In this document: positions 40,963 through 48,839 of the stretch, in pieces
How the letters are laid out: the number at the start of each line of letters is the position of its first letter
Position numbering within the stretch: position 1 is the first letter of the stretch
Assembly: GCA_050330635.1 (NCBI GenBank)
Contig: JBHJNQ010000059.1
Coordinates: forward strand, 1-64,000
Length of the DNA stretch: 64,000 nucleotides
DNA from: CADEDH01 sp050330635
GTDB taxonomy: Bacteria > Actinomycetota > Acidimicrobiia > Acidimicrobiales > SZUA-35
Reading direction: 5' to 3'
Made by a program: the position numbers and the translations under genes
The notes under the pieces: generated by a model
Seen by the model: the letters and a program-made list of their open reading frames with translations, nothing else
Databases searched by the model: none
What the model was told of the DNA's origin: nothing

Positions 40963-43140
40963 ATGAGCACCGCGTCCCCCACCCCTCCCGCTCCTGCCCC
41001 TCGCGGGGCAGAGCCGGCCGACCTGCGGCCGCCCGTGGCGGAGCCGGCCGACCTGCGGCCGCCCGTGGCGGAGCGCCGGCCCGTGACCCGGGACCTCTGG
41101 GGTGAGAAGGTCGTCGACGATCTGGCCTGGTTGCGGGACCGTGACGACGAGGCGGTTGTCGCCCACCTCGAGGCGGAGAACGCCTACACCGAGGCCGTCC
41201 TGGCCCCGGTGGCCGAGCTGCGCCAGCGCCTGTACCAGGAGATCAAGGGAAGGATCCGGGAGACCGATCTCTCGGTGCCGGTGACCGTCGACGGCTGGGC
41301 GTACTACACGCGGACCGAGGAGGGATTGTCGTACCCCCGGCATTGCCGCCGCTGGCTGGGCGACGACCCGGTCGAGGTGCTCGACCCCGACGACCCGCCC
41401 CAGGGGGCGGGCCCGGAGGAGGTGGTGCTCGACGAGAACGTCGAGGCCGGCGACGACGACTTCTTCGACGTGGGGCCCTTCGATGTGTCGAACGACCACA
41501 CGCTGCTGTTCTGGGGCTGGGACCGCACGGGCGACGAGCGGTTCACCGCCACCGTGCGCGACCTTCGCACCGGTCGCGACCTCGACGAGCGGCTCGAGGA
41601 CGTCTCGACGTCGTCGGCCTGGTCGAGCGACGGCCGGACGCTCTTCTACGTCCGCCCCGACGAGGCCAACCGGCCCTATCAGGTGTGGCGTCATCGGCTG
41701 GGCACCAGCCAGGACGACGACGTCTGTGTCTTCACCGAGCCGGACGAGCGGTTCTTCGTCGGGGTGGGGCTCGAGAAGGACAAGTCCTACATCCAGATCG
41801 GGGCGTCGTCGAAGGTGACCGACGAGGTGTTGGTCATTCCCGCCGACGACCCCGAGGCCGAGCCGCGCCTGGTCGCCGGCCGTCGCCAGGGCGTCGAGTA
41901 CTCGGTGGCCCACCGCCACGATCGCTTCGTCATCCTCACCAACGACCGGGGAGCCGAGAACTTCAAGGTCGTCACCGCCCCGGACGACGATCCCGGCCCC
42001 GAACGATGGGAGGACCTCGAGGGCCTCGCTGACCCGTCGATCATGATCAGCGACATCGACGTCGACGCCGACCACCTCGTGCTGTTCGAGCGGGCGGCGG
42101 GGCAGACCCGGCTGCGGGTCCGCCGCTGGGATGACGGAGCGGTCACCGAGATCGAGCAGCGGGAGGTCCCGTCGACGGTGTGGCCAGGGGCCAATCCGTC
42201 GTTCGAGACCACGACCCTTCGCTACGGCTACAGTTCGATGGTGACGCCTCCCTCGGTCTACCTGGCCGATCTCGTCACGGGCGAGCGCCGTCTCCTCAAG
42301 CAGCAGGAGGTCCTCGGCGACTTCGACCCGGCCCGCTACCGGACCGACCGCCTGTGGGTCACCGCCCCCGACGGGGCCGGTGTCCCGGTCAGCATCGTGT
42401 GGGCCGCCGACCGGCCCGCAGGCCCCGGTCCCTGCCTCCTGTACGCCTACGGGGCCTACGAGGCGTCGATGGACCCGATGTTCTCGGCCGCCCGCCTCTC
42501 CCTCCTCGACCGCGGCTTCGCCTTCGCCATTGCCCACGTCCGGGGCGGCGGGGAGATGGGACGGGCCTGGTATCTCGACGGCAAGTTCGAACAGAAGTCC
42601 AACACGTTCGACGATGTCGTCGCCGTCGCCCGCCACCTCGTCGACGAGGGATGGACGACCCCCGATCTCCAGGTGCTGCGTGGGGGTTCGGCCGGGGGCC
42701 TGATGGTGGGGGCCGTGATCAACCGGGCCCCCGAGCTGTTCACCGCGGCGGTGGCCCAGGTCGCCTTCGTCGACGTCCTCAACACCATGCTCGACGCCAC
42801 CCTTCCGCTCACGGTCACCGAATGGGAGGAGTGGGGCGACCCGGCGGCCTCGGCCGCCACCTACCGGTCGATGCGGGCGTACGCCCCCTACGAGAACGTC
42901 GCCGATCGGCCCTACCCGTCCGTCCTCGCCACCGGCGGCCTGCACGACACCCGCGTCGGCTACTGGGAGCCGGCCAAGTGGGTCCAGGTCCTGCGTCGCC
43001 ACACGACGAGCGGCCGCCCCATCCTGCTGTGGACCGAGCTCGGAGCCGGCCACGGCGGCCCGTCCGGCCGCTACGAGGCGTGGAGGGAAGAAGCCCGACT
43101 TCTGGCATACATCCTCTGGGCGGTAGGTTTAGACACCTAG
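40963..43140 (+). CDS. Prolyl oligopeptidase family (S9A) serine peptidase
   Basis: A 725-residue S9 peptidase, oligopeptidase B/prolyl oligopeptidase-like, cutting short peptides in the cytoplasm. N-terminal beta-propeller (about 75-430) and C-terminal alpha/beta-hydrolase domain. The triad can be assigned as Ser576 in RGGSAGGLMV, Asp662 in GLHDTRVGYW and His697 in GAGHGGPSGR. An Ala/Pro-rich N-terminal tail of about 40 residues contains an exact in-frame duplication of ten residues (EPADLRPPVA). Start ATG has a TAGGCT box 6 bases upstream. Confidence 0.93.
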   Translation: MSTASPTPPAPAPRGAEPADLRPPVAEPADLRPPVAERRPVTRDLWGEKVVDDLAWLRDRDDEAVVAHLEAENAYTEAVLAPVAELRQRLYQEIKGRIRETDLSVPVTVDGWAYYTRTEEGLSYPRHCRRWLGDDPVEVLDPDDPPQGAGPEEVVLDENVEAGDDDFFDVGPFDVSNDHTLLFWGWDRTGDERFTATVRDLRTGRDLDERLEDVSTSSAWSSDGRTLFYVRPDEANRPYQVWRHRLGTSQDDDVCVFTEPDERFFVGVGLEKDKSYIQIGASSKVTDEVLVIPADDPEAEPRLVAGRRQGVEYSVAHRHDRFVILTNDRGAENFKVVTAPDDDPGPERWEDLEGLADPSIMISDIDVDADHLVLFERAAGQTRLRVRRWDDGAVTEIEQREVPSTVWPGANPSFETTTLRYGYSSMVTPPSVYLADLVTGERRLLKQQEVLGDFDPARYRTDRLWVTAPDGAGVPVSIVWAADRPAGPGPCLLYAYGAYEASMDPMFSAARLSLLDRGFAFAIAHVRGGGEMGRAWYLDGKFEQKSNTFDDVVAVARHLVDEGWTTPDLQVLRGGSAGGLMVGAVINRAPELFTAAVAQVAFVDVLNTMLDATLPLTVTEWEEWGDPAASAATYRSMRAYAPYENVADRPYPSVLATGGLHDTRVGYWEPAKWVQVLRRHTTSGRPILLWTELGAGHGGPSGRYEAWREEARLLAYILWAVGLDT
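41011..41070 (+). repeat. Exact 30-bp tandem duplication in the S9 peptidase N-terminus
   Basis: Positions 41011-41040 and 41041-41070 are identical. The unit encodes EPADLRPPVA, so the frame is kept. It is in the flexible tail and looks like a recent slippage event. Confidence 0.95.
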
Positions 43141-43460
43141 TCTCTTGTTCGATCCGCCTGTCGAATCGACACCAGCGGCCGGGCCACCGGCCGCCGACCG
43201 CCCAGACCCACGATCTCGACCCGATGGAGCGAGTTCACCCCAACGCCGAAACCACCCCCGATCGAGCACTCATCGACGAGCACTCATCGACTGACCGGAA
43301 CCCGCCGCCGATGCCCGATGCCCCGCCAGTAGCCACCAGTCGACCGGCACGATGACCGTGCCACCCCTGCACCGACCACCCTCCGGCAGCACCGTCGGGG
43401 CCCTTGAAGGGTCCGACATGGCGCCGACGGGAGGTGTAGGGTCCCCGGCAACGCCCTGCG
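43141..43460. other. Intergenic region before the proteasome locus
   Basis: The 320 bases between the S9 peptidase and ARC hold no gene I can support. Near 43262-43291 GAGCACTCATCGAC is repeated in tandem, spaced 14 bases. A near-palindrome at 43394-43417 pairs GTCGG-x-CCCTT with AAGGG-x-CCGAC. TAGGGT at 43436-43441 is a probable -10 for the proteasome genes. Confidence 0.4.
43394..43441 (+). promoter_or_regulatory. Probable promoter and operator of the ARC gene
   Basis: TAGGGT (43436-43441) preceded after 17 bases by CCGACA (43413-43418), a weak -35. The right arm of the near-palindrome 43394-43417 overlaps that -35, a plausible repressor site. Predicted leader of about 35-40 bases to the AGGAGG at 43475. 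Confidence 0.4.
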
Positions 43461-45248
43461 TTGCGTCGCTCACCAGGAGGTAGAGCCGTTACCAGTCCCG
43501 AGTACGAACGCCGGCTGACCGCGTACGAACGTGGTATGGCCGAGCTGCAGGAGCAGCTCAAGGCGATGGAGGAGGAGGTAGTCACCCTCCGCCGTCGTCT
43601 CCAGGACGCGCCCAAGCGCGTCCGTACCCTCGAGGAACGTCTGCTCGACACCAAGGGCCAGTTGGCCCAGGCCGTCAGCCAGAACGAGAAGCTGACCTAC
43701 ACCCTGCGGGAGGCCCGCGAGCACATCGCCGCCCTCCGCGAGGAGGTGGACAAGCTCACCCAACCGCCGAGCGCCTATGGCACTCTGCTCGGCATCAATT
43801 CCGACGGCTCGGCCGATGTGTTCTCGAGCGGACGGAAGATGCGGGTGGAGACCCATCCCGCCATCGACCCGGAGGAGCTCGTACGCGGCGCCGAGGTCGT
43901 GTTGAACGAGTCCCTCAACGTCGTCAAGGTCCGACAACCGGAGCGGGCCGGCGAGGTGGTGACGGTCAAGGAGATGCTCGACGACGGCACCCGCGCCTTC
44001 ATCATCGGTCGGGCCGACGAGGAGCGCGTGGTCGAACTGGCCGAGCACCTGATCGGCACCGGCGTGCGCGCCGGAGACTCGATGCTGCTCGACGGGCGTT
44101 CCTCGATCCTCGTCGAGAAGCTGCCGAAGGCGGAGGTCGAGGAGCTCGTGCTGGAGGAGGTGCCCGACGTCAGCTACGCCGACATCGGGGGTCTCGACGC
44201 CCAGATCGAGACGATCGTCGACGCCGTCGAGCTGCCGTTCCTCCACGCCGACCTGTTCGCCGAGCACGAGCTGCCGGCGCCGAAGGGCATCCTCCTCTAC
44301 GGCCCGCCCGGCTGTGGTAAGACCCTGATCGCCAAGGCGGTGGCCAACTCGTTGGCCAAGAAGGTGAGCGAGCTGTCGGGCGAGGACCAGACCCGTAGCT
44401 TCTTCCTCAACATCAAGGGCCCGGAGCTCCTCAACAAGTACGTCGGCGAGACCGAGCGTCAGATCCGCCTCATCTTCCAGCGGGCGAGGGAGAAGTCGGA
44501 GGAGGGTTGGCCGGTCATCATCTTCTTCGACGAGATGGAGTCGCTGTTCCGCACCCGCGGTTCGGGCATCAGCTCCGACATCGAGTCGACGATCGTGCCC
44601 CAGCTCCTGGCCGAGATCGACGGGGTCGAGACGCTCAAGAACGTGATCGTCATCGGGGCCTCCAACCGGGAGGACCTCATCGATCCCGCCATCCTGCGTC
44701 CGGGTCGGCTCGACGTGAAGATCAAGATCGAACGGCCGGGCGTCGAGGCCGCCCGATCGATCTTCGGCAACTACCTGACCGCCGACTTGCCGATCCACGG
44801 TGACGAGATCTCCACTCACGGGACGATCGACGCTGCGCTCGCGTCCATGATCGATGCCGCGGTCGAGCACATGTACCGTGCCGACGACGACACCCGGTTC
44901 CTCGAGGTCACCTACCAGAACGGCGACAAGGAGATTCTCTATTTCAAGGACTTCTCGTCCGGGGCGATGATCGAGAACATCGTGCGCCGAGCCAAGAAGC
45001 TCGCCATCAAGCGCTTCCTCGACGAGGGGACCAAGGGCATCCGCACCGACGATCTCCTGGTGTCGGTGACCCAGGAGTACAAGGAGCACGAGGACCTGCC
45101 CAACACGACCAATCCCGACGACTGGGCCAAGATCTCGGGCAAGAAGGGGGAGCGCATCGTCTACGTCCGCACCCTCGTCGGCCCCGCAGGTGGCGACAAG
45201 ACCGGTGGTCGGGCGATCGAGCAGGTGGCGACCGGTCAGTACCTGTGA
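43461..45248 (+). CDS. arc: Proteasomal AAA ATPase ARC/Mpa
   Basis: Hexameric AAA unfoldase that binds pupylated proteins and feeds them to the 20S proteasome. Order: coiled coil (about 15-100) that binds Pup, two OB folds (about 100-235), AAA domain with Walker A YGPPGCGKTLIAKA, Walker B IIFFDEMESLF and arginine-finger region, and the C-terminal GQYL tail that docks into the alpha ring. Start problem: AGGAGG at 43475-43480 lies 7 bases before GTT 43488 (reading VTSPEYERRL), not before an accepted start codon. The listed TTG 43461 is upstream of that site; the next ATG, 43536, would trim the coiled coil. The real start is probably 43488. Confidence 0.92.
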   Translation: MRRSPGGRAVTSPEYERRLTAYERGMAELQEQLKAMEEEVVTLRRRLQDAPKRVRTLEERLLDTKGQLAQAVSQNEKLTYTLREAREHIAALREEVDKLTQPPSAYGTLLGINSDGSADVFSSGRKMRVETHPAIDPEELVRGAEVVLNESLNVVKVRQPERAGEVVTVKEMLDDGTRAFIIGRADEERVVELAEHLIGTGVRAGDSMLLDGRSSILVEKLPKAEVEELVLEEVPDVSYADIGGLDAQIETIVDAVELPFLHADLFAEHELPAPKGILLYGPPGCGKTLIAKAVANSLAKKVSELSGEDQTRSFFLNIKGPELLNKYVGETERQIRLIFQRAREKSEEGWPVIIFFDEMESLFRTRGSGISSDIESTIVPQLLAEIDGVETLKNVIVIGASNREDLIDPAILRPGRLDVKIKIERPGVEAARSIFGNYLTADLPIHGDEISTHGTIDAALASMIDAAVEHMYRADDDTRFLEVTYQNGDKEILYFKDFSSGAMIENIVRRAKKLAIKRFLDEGTKGIRTDDLLVSVTQEYKEHEDLPNTTNPDDWAKISGKKGERIVYVRTLVGPAGGDKTGGRAIEQVATGQYL

Positions 45249-45276
45249 TCGTGACCGTCCCCGGAGAGGTACCAAG

Positions 45277-46785
45277 GTGGCAGTAACCAAGATCGTCGGT
45301 ATCGAGACCGAGTTCGGCATCATGGTGCGCGGCACCGTCGACTGGAACCCCGTCTCGGCGTCGTCGTTGCTCATCAACGCCTACGTCGGGACGGAGGTGG
45401 GCGGTGTCGACGACCGTGCCGCCCCCATCGCCTGGGACTTCATCGACGAGATGCCGGGGGCCGACGCCCGCGACCTCATGCCCCCCGAGTTCGCCATGCC
45501 CCCCGAAGTGGAGACCCATCTGGTCAACGCCGTGCTCACCAACGGCGCCCGGTACTACGTCGACCACGCCCATCCCGAGCTCTCGACCCCAGAGTGCCGG
45601 GACGCCCTGTCGGTCGTCCTGTTCGACAGGGCGGCCGAGCTGATCCTGATCGAGTCGATGCGCGCTGCTCGCGACGCTCTGCCCGAGGGGCAGGAGATCG
45701 TGATCTACAAGGACAACTCCGACCGCAAGGGCAACGCCTACGGCTGCCACGAGAACTTCCTCCTCGACCGCAACCTGCCCTTCGGCCAGATCATCACGGC
45801 CGCCACCACCCATTTCGTCAGCCGTCAGATCTTCACCGGCTCGGGAAAGGTGGGCAGCGAACTGCCCGGCGTCAGCCGCAGCGAGATCCCGTTCCAGTTG
45901 ACCCAGCGGGCCGAGCACTTCGAGGAGGAGGTCGGGCTCGAGACGACGCTCAAGCGTCCGATCGTCAATACCCGCGACGAGCCCCACGCCGACAGCCAGA
46001 AGTACCGCCGCCTCCACGTCATCGTCGGTGACGCCAACCTCTCGCAGGTGGCGACCTTTCTCAAGGTGGGCACGAGCGCCATCGTGTTCGCCATGCTGGA
46101 AGACGGTGACCTGGAGCAGATGCCTATCGCCGACCCCGTGCCGGCCATGCATCACGTCAGCCACGACCTCACGTTGTCCCGGCCGATCACCATGGCCGAC
46201 GGGAAGGCGATGACGGCGCTGGAGATCCAGTGGCAACTCCTGGCCCAGGCCAAGGCATGGGCCGATCGCCGGGGGATGGAGGCGGTCGGTGAGGAGTGCG
46301 GCAAGCTCGTGCTCGAGCGCTGGGAGGAGGTCCTGAGCGGCCTCGAGTCGGATCCGGCATCGCTGGCCGGCCAGGTCGACTGGATCGCCAAGCGCCGGAT
46401 CCTCGAGGGGTTCATGGAGCGCCACGACTGCGGGTGGGACGACTCGCGCCTCAGCGCCCTCGACCTCCAGTACCACGACCTTCGCCCCGGCAAGTCCCTG
46501 GCGGCCAGGGCCGGCCTCGAACGGCTCGTCTCCGACGAAGACGCCACCGTCGCCATCACCGAGCCCCCGTCCGATACCCGGGCCTATTTCCGCGGCCGGT
46601 GCCTCCAGAAGTTCGCCGATCAGGTGGTGGCGGCGAACTGGGATTCGATCGTGTTCGACGTCGGGGACGACCCCCTGCGGCGGGTTCCCATGCTCGAGCC
46701 GTCCCGGGGTACCGTCGAGCATGTTGGTACCATCCTTGATGAGTCAGACACCGTGACCGAACTTCTGGAACGCCTCGGGGCCTGA
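45277..46785 (+). CDS. dop: Deamidase/depupylase of Pup (Dop)
   Basis: Glutamine-synthetase-fold enzyme that removes Pup from proteins and deamidates Pup ending in Gln. 502 residues. N-terminal GIETEFGIMVRG, the catalytic-Asp block YYVDHAHPELSTPECRD, YKDNSDRKGNAYGCHENFL and the Dop-specific insert near residues 40-80 separate it from PafA. GTG start with GGAGAGG 7 bases upstream, 28 bases after the ARC stop. Because Pup here already ends in Glu, only the depupylase activity should be needed. Confidence 0.94.
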   Translation: MAVTKIVGIETEFGIMVRGTVDWNPVSASSLLINAYVGTEVGGVDDRAAPIAWDFIDEMPGADARDLMPPEFAMPPEVETHLVNAVLTNGARYYVDHAHPELSTPECRDALSVVLFDRAAELILIESMRAARDALPEGQEIVIYKDNSDRKGNAYGCHENFLLDRNLPFGQIITAATTHFVSRQIFTGSGKVGSELPGVSRSEIPFQLTQRAEHFEEEVGLETTLKRPIVNTRDEPHADSQKYRRLHVIVGDANLSQVATFLKVGTSAIVFAMLEDGDLEQMPIADPVPAMHHVSHDLTLSRPITMADGKAMTALEIQWQLLAQAKAWADRRGMEAVGEECGKLVLERWEEVLSGLESDPASLAGQVDWIAKRRILEGFMERHDCGWDDSRLSALDLQYHDLRPGKSLAARAGLERLVSDEDATVAITEPPSDTRAYFRGRCLQKFADQVVAANWDSIVFDVGDDPLRRVPMLEPSRGTVEHVGTILDESDTVTELLERLGA

Positions 46786-46834
46786 GACCGGATCGACGAC
46801 GCGCCGTCAACGCCCCTCGTAGAGGAGACATGCC

Positions 46835-47029
46835 ATGGCCGACAGGGAGCAAGTACGCAAGAACCAGCCTCGGGAGACCGAGGAGGTCATCGACGACGCC
46901 CCGGCGTCGAGCGAGCAGGGCGAGGCCCTCAAGGCCGAGCTCGACGACCTGCTCGACGAGATCGACGAGGTCCTCGAGACCAACGCCGAGGATTTCGTGA
47001 AAAGCTACATTCAAAAGGGCGGTGAGTGA
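46835..47029 (+). CDS. pup: Prokaryotic ubiquitin-like protein Pup
   Basis: A 64-residue, largely disordered protein that PafA links through its C-terminal glutamate to target lysines. Residues about 25-52 form the coiled-coil-binding helix (EALKAELDDLLDEIDEVLET), then FVKSYIQKGGE. It ends in Gly-Gly-Glu, so it needs no deamidation before use, unlike the Gly-Gly-Gln form of mycobacteria. GAGGAG lies 7 bases before the ATG. Confidence 0.96.
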   Translation: MADREQVRKNQPRETEEVIDDAPASSEQGEALKAELDDLLDEIDEVLETNAEDFVKSYIQKGGE

Positions 47030-47114
47030 CCGGGACGGCACGCCGCCCCTGAGGTGACCGTCGATGCGCTGGTCGACACCGAGCTAACCGCGCCATCGAC
47101 ACCGCGTTTTCGGC

Positions 47115-47146
47115 ACCGTGCATCGACACCGTGCATCGACACCGTG
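47115..47146 (+). repeat. 13-bp tandem repeat between pup and prcB
   Basis: ACCGTGCATCGAC occurs at 47115-47127 and 47128-47140 and begins again at 47141. Related CATCGACACCG words occur just before. It fills a 166-base gap with no gene; role unknown. Confidence 0.6.
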
Positions 47147-47180
47147 TCCGTCGGGGCGCCGAGGACGGGCGGCGGCGCAC

Positions 47181-47186
47181 TAAGGT
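47181..47186 (+). promoter_or_regulatory. -10-like box, leaderless start of prcB
   Basis: TAAGGT, 9 bases upstream of the ATG at 47196. It suggests that prcBA can be transcribed separately from arc-dop-pup. Confidence 0.45.
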
Positions 47187-47195
47187 TAAGCGGCG

Positions 47196-47996
47196 ATGAC
47201 GCTTCCCAACTTCACCCCGGGCGACGATCCCGGTCCGAACTTCACCGAACTGCTCGCCCGTGTCCGACCCGACACGCGGTCATGGCCCAGCCACGCCGGT
47301 GTGCCAGGGCTCGACGTACCGCACGGCACCACGGTCGTGGCCGCCCGCTATGCCGACGGTGTGGTCATCGCCGGTGACCGGCGCGCCACCTCGGGCAACC
47401 TGATCAGCCACCGGACCATGCAAAAAGTGTTCGCCGCCGACCGGTGGTCGGGCGTGGCGATCGCCGGTGCCGCCGGCCCGGCGTTGGAGATGGTCAAGAT
47501 GTTCCAGCTCCAGCTCCAGCACTACGAGAAGGTGGAGGGCCACGGCCTCTCGCTCGAGGGGAAGGCCAACCAGCTCTCGCAGATGATCCGGAATCACCTG
47601 CCGGCGGCCATGCAGGGCCTGGTCGTCGTGCCGATCTTCGCCGGCTACGACCGCCGCCGGTCCCACGGCCGGCTCTTCGCCTACGACGTCACCGGTGGCC
47701 GCTACGAGGAGGAGGACTACGTCGCCTCCGGTTCGGGCAGCCTGATCGCCCGCACGGTGATCAAGCTCGGCCACCGCGACGACAACGACCGGGACACCGC
47801 CGTCGATCTCATGATCCGGGCCCTGTTCACCGCGGCCGACGACGACTCGGCCACCGGCGGGCCGGACAGCATGCGCGGTATCTATCCCATCGTGGCCCTC
47901 ATCACCTCCGACGGCTACGCCGAGCTCCCGGAGGGGGAGGTCGCCGGCCGCTTCGAGTCGATCCTCGCCCACTTCTCCCAGGAGACCCAGCCATGA
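47196..47996 (+). CDS. prcB: 20S proteasome beta subunit PrcB
   Basis: Catalytic beta subunit, 266 residues made as a precursor. The propeptide is residues 1-44 and self-cleavage at HG-TTVVA exposes Thr45 as the nucleophile (Thr1). Asp17 and Lys33 of the mature enzyme are present in AGDRRATSG and RTMQKVF at the exact distances. Mature length 222 residues, normal. A TAAGGT box lies 9 bases before the ATG. Its stop overlaps the ATG of a 16-codon mini-ORF that in turn overlaps prcA. Confidence 0.95.
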   Translation: MTLPNFTPGDDPGPNFTELLARVRPDTRSWPSHAGVPGLDVPHGTTVVAARYADGVVIAGDRRATSGNLISHRTMQKVFAADRWSGVAIAGAAGPALEMVKMFQLQLQHYEKVEGHGLSLEGKANQLSQMIRNHLPAAMQGLVVVPIFAGYDRRRSHGRLFAYDVTGGRYEEEDYVASGSGSLIARTVIKLGHRDDNDRDTAVDLMIRALFTAADDDSATGGPDSMRGIYPIVALITSDGYAELPEGEVAGRFESILAHFSQETQP

Positions 47997-48043
47997 CCCT
48001 GCGCCCACCCCCCGGTGACGACGGATCGGCGGTGGAGCGATGA
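47993..48043 (+). CDS. 16-codon mini-ORF linking prcB and prcA
   Basis: ATG 47993 overlaps the prcB stop as ATGA, the frame encodes MTLRPPPGDDGSAVER, and its TGA overlaps the prcA ATG as ATGA. Without it prcA would start 43 bases after the prcB stop. It looks like a relay for terminating ribosomes to restart at prcA, keeping the two subunits in balance. Chance cannot be excluded. Confidence 0.45.
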   Translation: MTLRPPPGDDGSAVER

Positions 48044-48765
48044 ACATGCCGTTCTACGTGGCTCCCGAGCAACTGATGAAGGACCGGGCCGATTTCGCCC
48101 AGAAGGGCATCGCCCGGGGACGGAGCCTGGTGGCGGTCCAGTTTCCCGCGGGGATCCTCCTGTGTGCCGAGAACCCATCGCGCAACCTCCGGAAGGTGTC
48201 GGAGATCTACGACCGCATCGGCTTCGCCGGCGTCGGCCGCTACAACGAGTACGACCAGCTGCGCATCGCCGGCATCCGCCACGCCGACATCAAGGGCTTC
48301 ACCTACAGCCGCGACGACGTCGACTCCCAGGCCCTGGCCAACCAGTACGCCCAGATGCTGGGGCAGATCTTCACCCACGAGACGAAGCCGCTGGAGGTCG
48401 AGATCCTGGTGGCGGCGGTCGGCCACCGGCTCGAGGGCGACCGGCTCTTCCACATCCGCTTCGACGGGTCGGTGACCGACGAGGAACGGTTCGCCGTGCT
48501 CGGTGGTGAGGCCGAATCGATCCGCGAACGTCTCCAGGGTGCCCTCCACGCCGGTGAGATCGACGTGTCCGGCGCCCTGCGGGCGGCGGCCACGGCACTG
48601 GGCGGCGACGACCGCACCCTCGGGGCCGACCAGCTCGAGGTGGCCGTCCTCGACAGACTCGACGAGGGCCGGTGCTTCCGCCGCCTCGACGACGACGAGA
48701 TCGCCTCCCTCCTCGGGGCCGACGCCACCGGTGTGGATGCCGGCGACGCCGCCGCTGACGCCTGA
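48040..48765 (+). CDS. prcA: 20S proteasome alpha subunit PrcA
   Basis: Non-catalytic alpha-ring subunit, 241 residues, that gates the chamber and receives the ARC C-terminal tails. MPFYVAPEQLMKDRADFAQK at the N-terminus and GIARGRSLVAVQFPAGILLC are typical of actinobacterial PrcA. The tail (GADATGVDAGDAAADA) is acidic and Ala-rich. The ATG overlaps the stop of the mini-ORF. Confidence 0.95.
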   Translation: MNMPFYVAPEQLMKDRADFAQKGIARGRSLVAVQFPAGILLCAENPSRNLRKVSEIYDRIGFAGVGRYNEYDQLRIAGIRHADIKGFTYSRDDVDSQALANQYAQMLGQIFTHETKPLEVEILVAAVGHRLEGDRLFHIRFDGSVTDEERFAVLGGEAESIRERLQGALHAGEIDVSGALRAAATALGGDDRTLGADQLEVAVLDRLDEGRCFRRLDDDEIASLLGADATGVDAGDAAADA

Positions 48766-48826
48766 CGCGCTCGGGCCCGCCCCCAACAGACGCGCCACTG
48801 GCGCCGGGCCCGGGGCCGCTGTGCGC

Positions 48827-48832
48827 TAGCGT
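48827..48832 (+). promoter_or_regulatory. -10-like box that decides the pafA start
   Basis: TAGCGT, 7 bases upstream of GTG 48840. It overlaps the alternative GTG at 48831, making that start unlikely. Confidence 0.5.
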
Positions 48833-48839
48833 GGGGGAC

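Noticed and set aside
43470..45377. A 635-codon open frame antisense to ARC
   Set aside because: Same reason: antisense shadow of a highly conserved ATPase.
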